Shown: positions 15,332 through 23,500 of the stretch, piece after piece
Numbering within the stretch: position 1 is the first letter of the stretch
Layout: every line of letters begins with the position of its first letter
NCBI GenBank assembly: GCA_903789595.1
Contig: CAIFEZ010000014.1
Coordinates: 49,056 to 97,303, forward strand
Reading direction: 5' to 3'
Source: an uncultured eubacterium 1-6
GTDB lineage: Bacteria > Bacillota > Clostridia > Lachnospirales > Lachnospiraceae
DNA: 48,248 nt
The notes under the pieces: generated by a model
Database searches by the model: none
What the model was told of the DNA's origin: nothing
Seen by the model: only the letters and a program-made list of their open reading frames with translations
Made by a program: the position numbers and the translations under genes

Positions 15332-15799
15332 ATGTTCAAAAAATTAAAAAACAGCAAGAAAGGATTCACACTTGCTGAGCTGCTTATCGTAGTGGCAATC
15401 ATCGGTGTTCTGGTGGCGATCTCGATTCCGATCTTCACATCGCAGCTGAGAAAGGCTAGACTTGCTACGAACCAGGCAAATGCTCGTGCTGGTTATGCTG
15501 CAGCTGTAGCTCAGGCGTTAGATGCAAATACAGATACGTCGACCACTAAGGGCGATAAAGATGTAGCTACATCGAAAAACCTTACCTACACTTACACGGT
15601 TTCTACGGCTAAAGTTGAAGAGACTGGAACAGCAGCATCTGGAAATACCGATATTGCATCTTGGAAAGTGAGCACTACAATTAATGGTAAAGAACTTGGT
15701 GATGCAACTGCGAAAGCGTGGGTTATTACAATTGATCCTAATGGCGGAGTAGTTGGTATTAATGCTACTTGGACTACTACTACCACTCCTAATCCTTGA
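15332..15799 (+). CDS. pilA: type IV prepilin 1, probable major pilin
   Basis: 155 residues. Short basic leader then KKG|FTLAELLIVVAIIGVLVA, with the conserved Glu at +5 and cleavage after Gly. The hydrophobic helix continues into IPIFTSQLRKARLATNQANAR. The C-terminal domain is Thr/Ala-rich, has no Cys, and shares the D[IV]SxW.V.T and GDA...W.I.IDPNGG motifs with pilins 2-5. It is the only pilin gene here with a clear promoter, 5' stem-loop and intrinsic terminator of its own, which argues for the major subunit (inference). Ribosome site AGAGGAAG lies before the ATG. Confidence 0.9.
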   Translation: MFKKLKNSKKGFTLAELLIVVAIIGVLVAISIPIFTSQLRKARLATNQANARAGYAAAVAQALDANTDTSTTKGDKDVATSKNLTYTYTVSTAKVEETGTAASGNTDIASWKVSTTINGKELGDATAKAWVITIDPNGGVVGINATWTTTTTPNP

Positions 15800-15827
15800 C
15801 ATTAACATTAATTGGTGCTTAAACAAC

Positions 15828-15856
15828 GCCCTCCGGAGCAATCTGGAGGGCTTTTT
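15828..15856 (+). terminator. intrinsic terminator of pilin 1
   Basis: GCCCTCCGGA pairs with TCTGGAGGGC (one G-T pair) around GCAA, followed by TTTTT. Confidence 0.9.
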
Positions 15857-15924
15857 CATACTAGAACTGAATTACGCGCGCCTGTCCATTGGTCTGTAGC
15901 ACCCCTGGACTTTTGCACAGAATG

Positions 15925-16158
15925 AGGCCGTTTTCCACGGATTTCGTAACCTGCGGGCGTAATGTGATTATTTCCTACGATGAGGTTCATCAGCGCATAG
16001 GGAGAAAGTATGGATGGAACGGCTCTTGGCCCCGCAGACAGCATGACCTTAGTGTGGACAATTGCGCAGAATATGGCCATTTTCCGCAGATTTTGATACC
16101 TTGGGGCGTAATTAGGGTGCTTTCCGCAGATTTTGATACGTTGGGGCGTTATTATAGA
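15925..16158. repeat. 40-bp direct repeats upstream of pilin 2
   Basis: TTTCCGCAGATTTTGATAC starts at 16081 and 16121 (40 bp apart), each followed by a TTGGGGCGT-type sequence. A more diverged copy (TTTTCCACGGATTTCGTAAC) starts at about 15932, and it and the 16081 copy are also preceded by related GCACAGAATGAGGCC / GCGCAGAATATGGCC sequence. The 334-bp gap between pilin 1's terminator and pilin 2 holds no convincing gene. The repeats could be regulator-binding sites or scars of pilin cassette exchange. Confidence 0.75.
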
Positions 16159-16189
16159 GGTGAGATGAACGAAAGGAGTGACGCTTGTT

Positions 16190-16669
16190 ATGAAGAAAAA
16201 ACAGAATAAAGGCTTCACACTGGCTGAACTCCTTATCGTAGTCACCATTATCGCGGTGTTTGTTGCCATCAGCATACCGATCTTCAGTACACAATTGAAG
16301 AAAGCCCGTTTTGCAGTGAATCAGGCAAATGCGCGGGCCGCAAAAGCTGCAGTGATTGCAGGCTATTTTGATACAAATGGGACAAGAATACATTGGAATT
16401 ATGACACTAAAACCGGAACCGCTATTAAGCCATGGTATGATAATGCACTTGACCGTCAATCGCCGCAAAGCATGAAAGATCGTGGACTACCCCTTGGACG
16501 GGCCGTTATCTTAGGCTGGATACAGAGCGACCCTGCGAATTGGAACTCTCATTCTGAGAAGGACCTGAACGGTCAAGATCTAAGATTACTTGGCGATCAG
16601 GTATATAGTACGATAGGAGTAGATCTTAACGAGGATGGAACAGTAAAATACTATTATTTCTATAAATAA
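16190..16669 (+). CDS. type IV prepilin 2
   Basis: 159 residues starting MKKKQNKG|FTLAELLIVVTIIAVFVA, Glu at +5. The helix continues as IPIFSTQLKKARFAVNQANAR. The C-terminal domain is Trp/Tyr-rich and ends with LLGDQVYSTIGVDLNEDG, the motif shared with other pilins of the array. Start at ATG 16190, ten bases after GAAAGGAGTG; the in-frame GTG inside that ribosome site is not the start. No terminator lies between this gene and pilins 3-6. Confidence 0.88.
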   Translation: MKKKQNKGFTLAELLIVVTIIAVFVAISIPIFSTQLKKARFAVNQANARAAKAAVIAGYFDTNGTRIHWNYDTKTGTAIKPWYDNALDRQSPQSMKDRGLPLGRAVILGWIQSDPANWNSHSEKDLNGQDLRLLGDQVYSTIGVDLNEDGTVKYYYFYK

Positions 16670-16759
16670 TATATGATTGTCGATCCAAGTGTTCACATAC
16701 AGATTTAAGAATGAATGTAATGTGATGCTGATTTTTTCAGTGTGGAGGAGGAATGTCAG

Positions 16760-17239
16760 ATGAAGAGAAAAATGAATAAAGGCTTCACACTGGCTGAACT
16801 CCTTATCGTGGTCGCCATCATTGCTGTACTCGTGGCCATCAGCATTCCGATCTTTACCTCCCAGCTGAAAAAAGCGAGAGTGGCAGTCAACCAGGCAAAT
16901 GCTAGAGCGGGAGAGGCAGCGGCCTGTGCTGCATATCTCGAAAATCCTTCTTACAATATCATTGCGTATGATATACGGTCTGGTAGGGTTGCAAAGTCGA
17001 AAACAAACAGCCCAACAATAGCGGATAATTTAAATATTAGCAGCTATAGTTCGAGCGCCAATGTAGTATCCAATGATATTTCATCATGGAATGTAAATAC
17101 TGCGTTGGCAGAAAATACTGCTTATAAGTTTGGAGATTATTATTTCTATCGATATATCTACACATTCAATGACGATGGATCTATCAAGCAGATTCAGGCA
17201 AATGATAACTACAAAAAGGAAGCAACAGCTCCATACTGA
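16760..17239 (+). CDS. type IV prepilin 3
   Basis: 159 residues: MKRKMNKG|FTLAELLIVVAIIAVLVA with Glu at +5, then IPIFTSQLKKARVAVNQANAR. The C-terminal domain has a single Cys pair region (AACAAYL) only at its start, the DISSWNVNT motif, and a Tyr-rich YKFGDYYFYRYIYTFNDDG end. GGAGGAGGA sits 7 bp before the ATG at 16760. Third member of the tandem pilin array; the N-terminal coding part is nearly identical in DNA to pilins 4 and 5, the rest is not. Confidence 0.88.
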   Translation: MKRKMNKGFTLAELLIVVAIIAVLVAISIPIFTSQLKKARVAVNQANARAGEAAACAAYLENPSYNIIAYDIRSGRVAKSKTNSPTIADNLNISSYSSSANVVSNDISSWNVNTALAENTAYKFGDYYFYRYIYTFNDDGSIKQIQANDNYKKEATAPY

Positions 17240-17287
17240 TTGAGTAACAGGCACTGAACGTCTGAAAACGGAAAGGAGTGATGCTCA

Positions 17288-17806
17288 ATGAAAAAGAATA
17301 AGAAGGGCTTTACCTTAGCAGAGCTCCTTATCGTGGTCGCCATCATTGCTGTGCTCGTTGCGATCAGTATTCCGATCTTCATCTCCCAACTCAAGAAAGC
17401 CCGACTGGCTGCAAACAAGGCAAACGCGAGATCTGCTCTATCTACTGCGATGGCCGGGTTTATCGATGCACCGGAGGAGGACAAGTTAAAGACGATTGCA
17501 GATACGAATCAACACATGTACTTCAGGTATGATACAGTGACTGGTCAGTGCACATATGAAGGTGTGAGTAATACCAGCCCGAATAATCCGAAGATATATG
17601 ATTCTTTTGCAAACGTTGGTTATTATCAGGCAGGTGGGAAAGGCATCAGTGATGTGTCCCAGTGGAAGGAGAATACGAAAAGTCAGGTGAGAGGAAACGA
17701 AAACAAAAATGATGTTCCTGGCATTCTCACGAAACGAACATACCGGTACTGGGATGTAGCAATGCAGGGTGATGGAACCTTTACTGCTCTGGTATGTTTG
17801 TGGTAA
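17288..17806 (+). CDS. type IV prepilin 4
   Basis: 172 residues: MKKNKKG|FTLAELLIVVAIIAVLVA, Glu at +5, then IPIFISQLKKARLAANKANAR. The outer domain contains two Cys residues, one in TVTGQCTYEG and one four residues from the end in LVCLW, which could form the disulfide-bounded D-loop typical of many pilins, although export of Cys pairs in Gram-positives is variable. It shares the DVSQWKENT and YWDVAMQGDG motifs. Ribosome site GGAAAGGAGTG precedes the ATG at 17288. Confidence 0.88.
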   Translation: MKKNKKGFTLAELLIVVAIIAVLVAISIPIFISQLKKARLAANKANARSALSTAMAGFIDAPEEDKLKTIADTNQHMYFRYDTVTGQCTYEGVSNTSPNNPKIYDSFANVGYYQAGGKGISDVSQWKENTKSQVRGNENKNDVPGILTKRTYRYWDVAMQGDGTFTALVCLW

Positions 17807-17826
17807 TGAAGGGCTAGGTGATCATC

Positions 17827-18402
17827 ATGAAAAACAAGAATAGCAGGAAAGGTTTCACTCTGGCAGAGCTTCTCATTGTGGTCGCCATCATTGCTGTACT
17901 TGTTGCCATCAGCATACCGATCTTCCATGCTCAGCTCAGGAAGGCAAGGCTTGCTGCGAATCAGGCGAATGGAAGAGCAGCGTTCTCAGCGGCGGAAGCG
18001 GCATATCTGGAAAATATGGAAAAGTATGGAACTTCTGCTTCAAATAGTTTTACACATGGCCGTGCTGAAGATTACGATACGGTGACATATACGTATTTTC
18101 CGGCTGTGGGAAAGGGAATTTTGAATTTCCATTACTCATCCGGCGACAATCGCTGGATTTGTGACAGCGGCGGCAAGGTTTATACGAATACAGATGTATC
18201 TCACTGGACAGTGGATACCGAGGTCAGTGACAGTAAGAAAATTGGCGATCAGGTTGCTCGGATCTGGACCATTCATATGAATCCTGAGAATGGAGAAATT
18301 GAAGGATATTATTGCGCATTTCCAAAAGCTAATGAAACAGAGTACAATAATGTACTTAAGGATTTGAAAAACGGTAATGATTCAAAATATGAGCAAAAAT
18401 AA
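17827..18402 (+). CDS. type IV prepilin 5
   Basis: 191 residues, the longest of the array: MKNKNSRKG|FTLAELLIVVAIIAVLVA, then IPIFHAQLRKARLAANQANGR. The outer domain has Cys in RWICDSGG and GYYCAFP, the DVSHWTVDT motif, and KIGDQVARIWTIHMNPENG. Start at ATG 17827 with AGGTGATCATC directly upstream; the same 11-bp segment precedes pilin 6, showing the duplication unit includes the ribosome site. Its 3' end overlaps nothing; pilin 6 starts 20 bp downstream. Confidence 0.88.
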   Translation: MKNKNSRKGFTLAELLIVVAIIAVLVAISIPIFHAQLRKARLAANQANGRAAFSAAEAAYLENMEKYGTSASNSFTHGRAEDYDTVTYTYFPAVGKGILNFHYSSGDNRWICDSGGKVYTNTDVSHWTVDTEVSDSKKIGDQVARIWTIHMNPENGEIEGYYCAFPKANETEYNNVLKDLKNGNDSKYEQK

Positions 18403-18421
18403 ATATAAACAGGTGATCATC

Positions 18422-18928
18422 GTGAAGGACAGAAAAGGCTTCACACTTGCGGAATTATTGATTGTGGTCGCCATCATTGGCGTACTTGTGGCTATCAGCA
18501 TTCCGATCTTCAGTAAGCAGCTGGAGAAGAGCAGAGATGCGACATCGGTGGCTAATCTGCGCTCAGCTTATGCTGAGGCTATGACGTATGCCGTTCAGTA
18601 TAATGGCTCAGATTTTCCAAGAGGTGCCACATCGATGACACCATCAGACAATCCAAATATTACACTTTATGGTGGTCCAAAGTATGGGGGCAATATTACT
18701 GCTGTAAAGATCAAAGGAGTTTATCTGCACAGCAACTCTAAGAATAACTGGAGCGGAATGGCAAACAATTTGCCGTTTTATAATCTTTTGTCCACTAATG
18801 ACAAATATTCCGCTGATGCAGAAAATCATGCAGATACAGGAAAGTATGATGGACACTACGATGTATACTTTAGACTTTGGTCAAATGATTTAAGCGGGCA
18901 ATTAACAGGTGTATATATCGCGCAATAA
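18422..18928 (+). CDS. type IV prepilin 6, divergent outer domain (GTG start)
   Basis: 168 residues: (M)KDRKG|FTLAELLIVVAIIGVLVA, Glu at +5, then IPIFSKQLEKSRDATSVANLR, already different from the KARxAxNxANAR of the others. The outer domain lacks the DxSxW and GD..DG motifs of pilins 1-5 and instead reads GPKYGGNITAVKIKGVY and YDVYFRLWSNDLSG, so this is probably a distinct minor pilin. The start is GTG 18422 because AGGTGATCATC precedes it exactly as it precedes the ATG of pilin 5. Last gene of the pilus locus. Confidence 0.85.
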   Translation: MKDRKGFTLAELLIVVAIIGVLVAISIPIFSKQLEKSRDATSVANLRSAYAEAMTYAVQYNGSDFPRGATSMTPSDNPNITLYGGPKYGGNITAVKIKGVYLHSNSKNNWSGMANNLPFYNLLSTNDKYSADAENHADTGKYDGHYDVYFRLWSNDLSGQLTGVYIAQ

Positions 18929-19150
18929 GCATATGATGCACAAGGGGATCAAAGAAAATGACTGAGATTGGAGACATATAATCTTCCCCCTCTATAGCCG
19001 ATTATTATTAAGCAGAAGCACCATAGTCGACGATCTGGAGCAGCATCTCGAATATGATCAAGAGACTTTACTTATGCTAGTGTCTATTACCGTAGCAATC
19101 CTGTATTAAATATCAAAGTAAAAATGGTCATACAAGAACTGGAGAACATC
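18929..19150. other. gap between pilus locus and restriction island
   Basis: No gene, terminator or integration site that I can support. A short open stretch at about 18990-19108 has no start codon or ribosome site. This is the left edge of the accessory island. Confidence 0.4.
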
Positions 19151-19462
19151 ATGAGCTTCGAAGATTTTACAGATAATGAACAGAAACAAATCAACGCTGG
19201 CCTCTCCACCGCAGAGATCACCGACAAGGAAGCTGCAGATAAAATCCTTGCTTTGGTACCGCAGGAGTGGCTCAAGAAGATTCCGTTCTTTGTGAGAAAG
19301 CACGCGACGACAAAGACCATTGAGCGGATCGCGAATCAGTATCCTGATCTGTACGCTGTCGCAAAGAAGCCGGGAGAATTGCCGGAGAAGGAGCGCGAGG
19401 AGCTTCGCGGTATCATCACGGGGATTTTCAAAGAGAAGATGGATAAGCACAACATCAAGTGA
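19151..19462 (+). CDS. small uncharacterised protein (103 aa)
   Basis: I do not recognise this protein. It is charged and helical, with no membrane segment or signal peptide. A central KIPFFVRKHATTKTIERIANQYPDL and a Lys/Glu-rich end are visible. Start ATG 19151 has CTGGAGAAC just upstream; an in-frame ATG 27 bp earlier lacks a ribosome site. It is followed by an intrinsic terminator, so it is transcribed separately from hsdR although it lies at the edge of the restriction island. Confidence 0.65.
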   Translation: MSFEDFTDNEQKQINAGLSTAEITDKEAADKILALVPQEWLKKIPFFVRKHATTKTIERIANQYPDLYAVAKKPGELPEKEREELRGIITGIFKEKMDKHNIK

Positions 19463-19480
19463 GTAAGATGGAATAATACG

Positions 19481-19512
19481 GCGGTGCGGGATGAATGCCT
19501 GCATCGCTTTTT
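19481..19512 (+). terminator. intrinsic terminator
   Basis: GCGGTGCGGG (19481-19490) pairs with CCTGCATCGC (19498-19507; two G-T pairs) around a 7-nt loop, followed by TTTTT. Confidence 0.85.
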
Positions 19513-19536
19513 CTGTTTAGGCGGATTTTGTTTACA

Positions 19537-19605
19537 CATGTTCATTTTTTCAGAGTCCGGTACAGCCTATTCATGGTATACTGATTTTATCCAATCGATT
19601 TTTAT
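19537..19605 (+). promoter_or_regulatory. hsdR promoter; copy 1 of a triplicated promoter module
   Basis: ACATGTTCATTTTTTCAGAG ... TATTCATGGTATACTGAT ... ATCGATTTTTATATGCG. TGGTATACT (19574-19582) is an extended -10. The same module recurs at 26739-26810 and about 29178-29230. Confidence 0.7.
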
Positions 19606-19623
19606 ATGCGGGGGACTGCTGCC

Positions 19624-21954
19624 ATGATTCTTGATAAAAAGCAGATGACCGAGGAGGATATCAAGCTCAACTATATTACACCTGCCATCAATCACAGCGG
19701 GTGGGTGAATGGTGTCAACATCACTATGGAGACGAAGATCACGGATGGCCGGATCAGCCTCCGTGGCAACATAGCATATCGTGAAAATCCCAAGAAGGTC
19801 GACTATCTTCTTTATTTGAACAAATATCACCCGATTGCCGTGGTGGAAGCAAAGGACAATACGCACACGGTTGGTTTTGGCATGCAGCAGGCGATGACAT
19901 ACGCCCGGATGCTGGATGTCCCTTTTGCGTACAGTTCAAACGGGGACGGATTTCTGGAGCATGATTTTCTGACCGGACAGGAGCGGCAGATCGGCATGGA
20001 TGCGTTTCCTACTCAGGAGGATCTGTTGAGGCGGTATCGTCAAAGTGTCAATGGCGGCAAAGGTCTGAACGTTGAGGAGACAAAGCTTATCGATCAGCCG
20101 TACTATTCCAGCCAGTCTACCTACCCGCCGAGATATTATCAGCGTAATGCAGTGAACCGCACACTGGATGCCATTGCACGCGGTCAGAACCGGATTCTTC
20201 TAGTGATGGCGACCGGTACTGGAAAAACCTACACGGCATTTCAGATCGTTTACAGATTGCTAAAAAGTGGAGTAAAAAAGAAAGTCCTGTACCTTGCGGA
20301 TCGCAACAACCTGGTCGATCAGTCGATCCAACAGGATTTTGCCCCGCTCGCAGGTGTTATCCACAAGGTTAATTTTGCCAGGGACAGGAAGGACACCATC
20401 ACTTCTTATCAGGTCTACTTTGCTCTATACCAGCAGCTGGTCGGAGACAATGATCAGGAACACTACAGTGAACTCTTTGATCCGGAGTTCTTTGATCTCA
20501 TCATCGTCGATGAGTGCCATCGCGGCTCCGCCAAGGAGGACAGCCGGTGGCGGAGGATTCTGGACTACTTCCATGATGCCGCGCAGATTGGCATGACCGC
20601 GACGCCGAAGGAGACGGAGTATATCTCGAACACCACCTATTTTGGCGATCCGGTTTACAGCTACAGCCTGAAGACGGGTATCGACGATGGCTTCCTTGCT
20701 CCCTTTAAGGTGTATGGCATTACGCTGAACATCTCTGATGGCTGGAGACCGTACAAGGGCCAGAAGGACTACTACGGCAACGAGATTGAGGATCGTATCT
20801 ACAACAATACGGACTATGACTACAACATCATCCTCGCGGACCGGATTCAGGAGGTCGCCTTTCGGATCACTGAGTTTTTGAAGGCTACGGACCGTATGCA
20901 GAAGACGATCGTGTTCTGTGCGACAGAAGCAGCAGCGGAACGGATGCGCGAAGCACTTGTCAACCTAAATGCTGACATGGTGAAGCAGAATCCGGACTAC
21001 GTGGTCCGGATCACGGGAAATGATGACTATGGAAAGAGCAAGCTGGAGTACTTCATTCATGTATCAAGCAAGTATCCGGTCATTGCGACGACCTCGGAAC
21101 TGCTCTCGACCGGCACGGACTGCAAGATGACAAAGCTTATCGTCATCGACAAGAACGTCAACTCCATGACGCAGTTCAAGCAGATGATCGGACGCGGCAC
21201 CAGAGTGCGCGAGGATCAGGGAAAACTGTTCTTCACCATCATGGACTTCCGGGGTGTGGCACGGCTCTTCGCAGATCCTGACTGGGATGGACCGGTGGAG
21301 ATCAACGAGAATTTTCAGCCCGGACAGGGTGACCGCCCGCCAGTCGAAGTCGATCCTCCGAAACCGCCGGTGGAAAAACCGCCGATGCCATATGTGGATG
21401 AGAGCGGGTGCCCGGTGGATGTTGTCAGGGAGACTGTCTCTGTCTATGACTCCGGCGGAAAGCTCCTGCGGCAGGAGAATATTATCGACTACACGAGGCG
21501 AAACATCCGTGGTGACTATGCGGATCTTGGTGCATTTGTACGCAGATGGTCACAGGCTGAGAAGAAGGAAGCAATCTCGGACGAGCTGAAAAAGCACGGC
21601 ATCGACCTTGAGAAGATGAAGAAGGATCAGCACATGGAGGACGTGGACGATTTCGATTTTATCACCCACGTTGCCTATGACCAGAAGCCGCTGACCAGAA
21701 AAGAACGTGCGGAGAACGTCAAAAAGAGTGATTTCCTGCACAAATACAGCGGGGTGGCACAGGAAGTGATCGAGGCGCTGCTCGACCGTTATGCCAATGA
21801 AGGCATATATGAGATTGAGCAGCCGGAAATATTGAAATTGGATCCCTTCCGGAAGCTTGGCTCTCCTGCGCGGATTGCTAAGTATTTCGGTGGGAAAGCG
21901 GGATATCTGCAGGCGGTGCATGAGCTGGAGTCGGCAATCTACATGCAGGCCTGA
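19624..21954 (+). CDS. hsdR: type I restriction enzyme, R subunit HsdR
   Basis: 776 residues, the ATP-driven translocase and nuclease subunit. The N-terminal PD-(D/E)xK nuclease shows KKVDYLLY (Asp60) and VVEAKDN (Glu75, Lys77). SF2 helicase motifs follow: Walker A MATGTGKT (about residue 200), DECHRG (about 295), GMTATP and QMIGRGTR. A C-terminal helical domain that binds HsdM follows a Pro-rich linker (PPVEVDPPKPPVEKPP). Start at ATG 19624, 8 bp after GGGGGAC; an in-frame ATG 18 bp upstream lies inside the ribosome-site region. It is followed 13 bp later by hsdM. A truncated second copy of its 5' end lies at 26826. Confidence 0.93.
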   Translation: MILDKKQMTEEDIKLNYITPAINHSGWVNGVNITMETKITDGRISLRGNIAYRENPKKVDYLLYLNKYHPIAVVEAKDNTHTVGFGMQQAMTYARMLDVPFAYSSNGDGFLEHDFLTGQERQIGMDAFPTQEDLLRRYRQSVNGGKGLNVEETKLIDQPYYSSQSTYPPRYYQRNAVNRTLDAIARGQNRILLVMATGTGKTYTAFQIVYRLLKSGVKKKVLYLADRNNLVDQSIQQDFAPLAGVIHKVNFARDRKDTITSYQVYFALYQQLVGDNDQEHYSELFDPEFFDLIIVDECHRGSAKEDSRWRRILDYFHDAAQIGMTATPKETEYISNTTYFGDPVYSYSLKTGIDDGFLAPFKVYGITLNISDGWRPYKGQKDYYGNEIEDRIYNNTDYDYNIILADRIQEVAFRITEFLKATDRMQKTIVFCATEAAAERMREALVNLNADMVKQNPDYVVRITGNDDYGKSKLEYFIHVSSKYPVIATTSELLSTGTDCKMTKLIVIDKNVNSMTQFKQMIGRGTRVREDQGKLFFTIMDFRGVARLFADPDWDGPVEINENFQPGQGDRPPVEVDPPKPPVEKPPMPYVDESGCPVDVVRETVSVYDSGGKLLRQENIIDYTRRNIRGDYADLGAFVRRWSQAEKKEAISDELKKHGIDLEKMKKDQHMEDVDDFDFITHVAYDQKPLTRKERAENVKKSDFLHKYSGVAQEVIEALLDRYANEGIYEIEQPEILKLDPFRKLGSPARIAKYFGGKAGYLQAVHELESAIYMQA

Positions 21955-21967
21955 TGGGGTATGACAG

Positions 21968-23500
21968 ATGAGTGATTTAGGAAGTTTTGTAAAGAGACTG
22001 AGAGACATCATGCGTAATGACGCCGGTATCAACGGAGACGCCCAGCGGATCGAGCAGATCGCATGGATTCTGTTTCTGAAGGTCTATGATGCACAGGAGG
22101 AGAACTGGGAATTTGATCAGGAGAACTACGTCTCGATCATCCCGGAGGAGTGCCGCTGGCGCAACTGGGCGGTGGATGATGGTAAGGGTAATGCCATGAC
22201 CGGAGACCAGCTGCTCGACTTCGTGAACAACAGGCTGTTCCCGGTGCTCAAGGGAACGGACGTGAAGGATACGAATGGCAACATCCTGATTCACGGTATT
22301 CAGGCCGACAAGGATACGCCCATCAACAAGGCAATTGTGCAGTCAACGTTTCAGGACGCCAATCAGTACATGAAGGACGGTGTCCTGCTGCGGCAGGTGA
22401 TCAATGTCATCGACAGCATCGATTTTGGCAGCTATGAGGACAGCCATGCCTTTGGCGATATCTACGAGTCCATCCTCAAGGAACTGCAGAGTGCAGGATC
22501 CGCCGGTGAGTTCTACACACCCCGTGCTGTTACGGACTTTATGGCGGAGATGATTGAGCCGAAGATCGGCGAGCACATGGCGGATTTTGCGGCAGGCACG
22601 GGCGGCTTCATGGTGAGCTGGCTGAAGGAACTGTCCAAGCAGGTAAAGGACACCGACGACAACAAGGCGCTCGGTGAGTCTGTCTATGGCGTTGAGAAGA
22701 AACAGTTCCCCTATATGCTCTGTGTCACCAACCTCCTGCTGCATGGCGTGGATGTGCCGAGGGTCTACCACGGCAACTCGCTGATGCATGATGTCCTCGA
22801 CTACACGGAGAAGGACCAGTTTGACGTGATCCTCATGAATCCTCCCTATGGGGGTTCAGAGAAAAATGACGTGAAGAATCATTTTCCCTCAGAGCTCGCA
22901 AGCTCTGAGACGGCGGATCTCTTCATGTCGGTTATCATGTATCGACTGAAGCAGGGCGGCAGAGCGGCAGTGATCCTGCCGGACGGATTCCTGTTTGGAA
23001 CGGATAACACAAAGGTTGCAATCAAGAAAAAGCTCCTGTCTGAATTCAACCTGCATACAATCATTCGGATGCCGGGAAGCGTGTTTTCTCCGTACACATC
23101 CATCACCACCAACATCCTGTTTTTCGACCACACCGGCGCAACAAAGGAGACGTGGTTCTATCGTCTCGATATGCCGGAGGGCTATAAGCACTTCAGCAAG
23201 ACCAAGCCGATGAAATCGGAGCATTTTGATCCGGTCCGGGAGTGGTGGAACAACCGGACAGAGATCAAGGATCAGGACACCAACACGTGGAAGGCAAAGA
23301 AGTATACGGCACAGGAGATCGCAGACGGAAGCTACAACCTTGACCTCTGCGGTTATCCGCATGAAGAAGAGGAGATCCTTGCACCACTTGATCTGATACA
23401 GCAGTATCAGGAGAAACGCGCCAGCCTGAATGCAGAGATCGATCACGTACTTGACGAGATCGTGTCGCTTCTGCCGCATGACGAGGGAGGAGAACAGTGA
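21968..23500 (+). CDS. hsdM: type I DNA methyltransferase, M subunit HsdM
   Basis: 510 residues. The N-terminal HsdM helical domain (LGSFVKRLRDIMRNDAG) is followed by an N6-adenine methyltransferase with motif I FAAGTGGF (about residue 206) and catalytic motif IV NPPY (about residue 291). GEFYTPRAVT is the usual HsdM landmark before motif I. It methylates adenine in the site chosen by HsdS and forms the core M2S1 enzyme. It overlaps hsdS by 4 bp (GTGA), implying coupled translation. Confidence 0.95.
   Translation: MSDLGSFVKRLRDIMRNDAGINGDAQRIEQIAWILFLKVYDAQEENWEFDQENYVSIIPEECRWRNWAVDDGKGNAMTGDQLLDFVNNRLFPVLKGTDVKDTNGNILIHGIQADKDTPINKAIVQSTFQDANQYMKDGVLLRQVINVIDSIDFGSYEDSHAFGDIYESILKELQSAGSAGEFYTPRAVTDFMAEMIEPKIGEHMADFAAGTGGFMVSWLKELSKQVKDTDDNKALGESVYGVEKKQFPYMLCVTNLLLHGVDVPRVYHGNSLMHDVLDYTEKDQFDVILMNPPYGGSEKNDVKNHFPSELASSETADLFMSVIMYRLKQGGRAAVILPDGFLFGTDNTKVAIKKKLLSEFNLHTIIRMPGSVFSPYTSITTNILFFDHTGATKETWFYRLDMPEGYKHFSKTKPMKSEHFDPVREWWNNRTEIKDQDTNTWKAKKYTAQEIADGSYNLDLCGYPHEEEEILAPLDLIQQYQEKRASLNAEIDHVLDEIVSLLPHDEGGEQ

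Noticed and set aside
18990-19108. Short open stretch after pilin 6 as a gene fragment
   Set aside because: No start codon, no ribosome site and no recognisable family.
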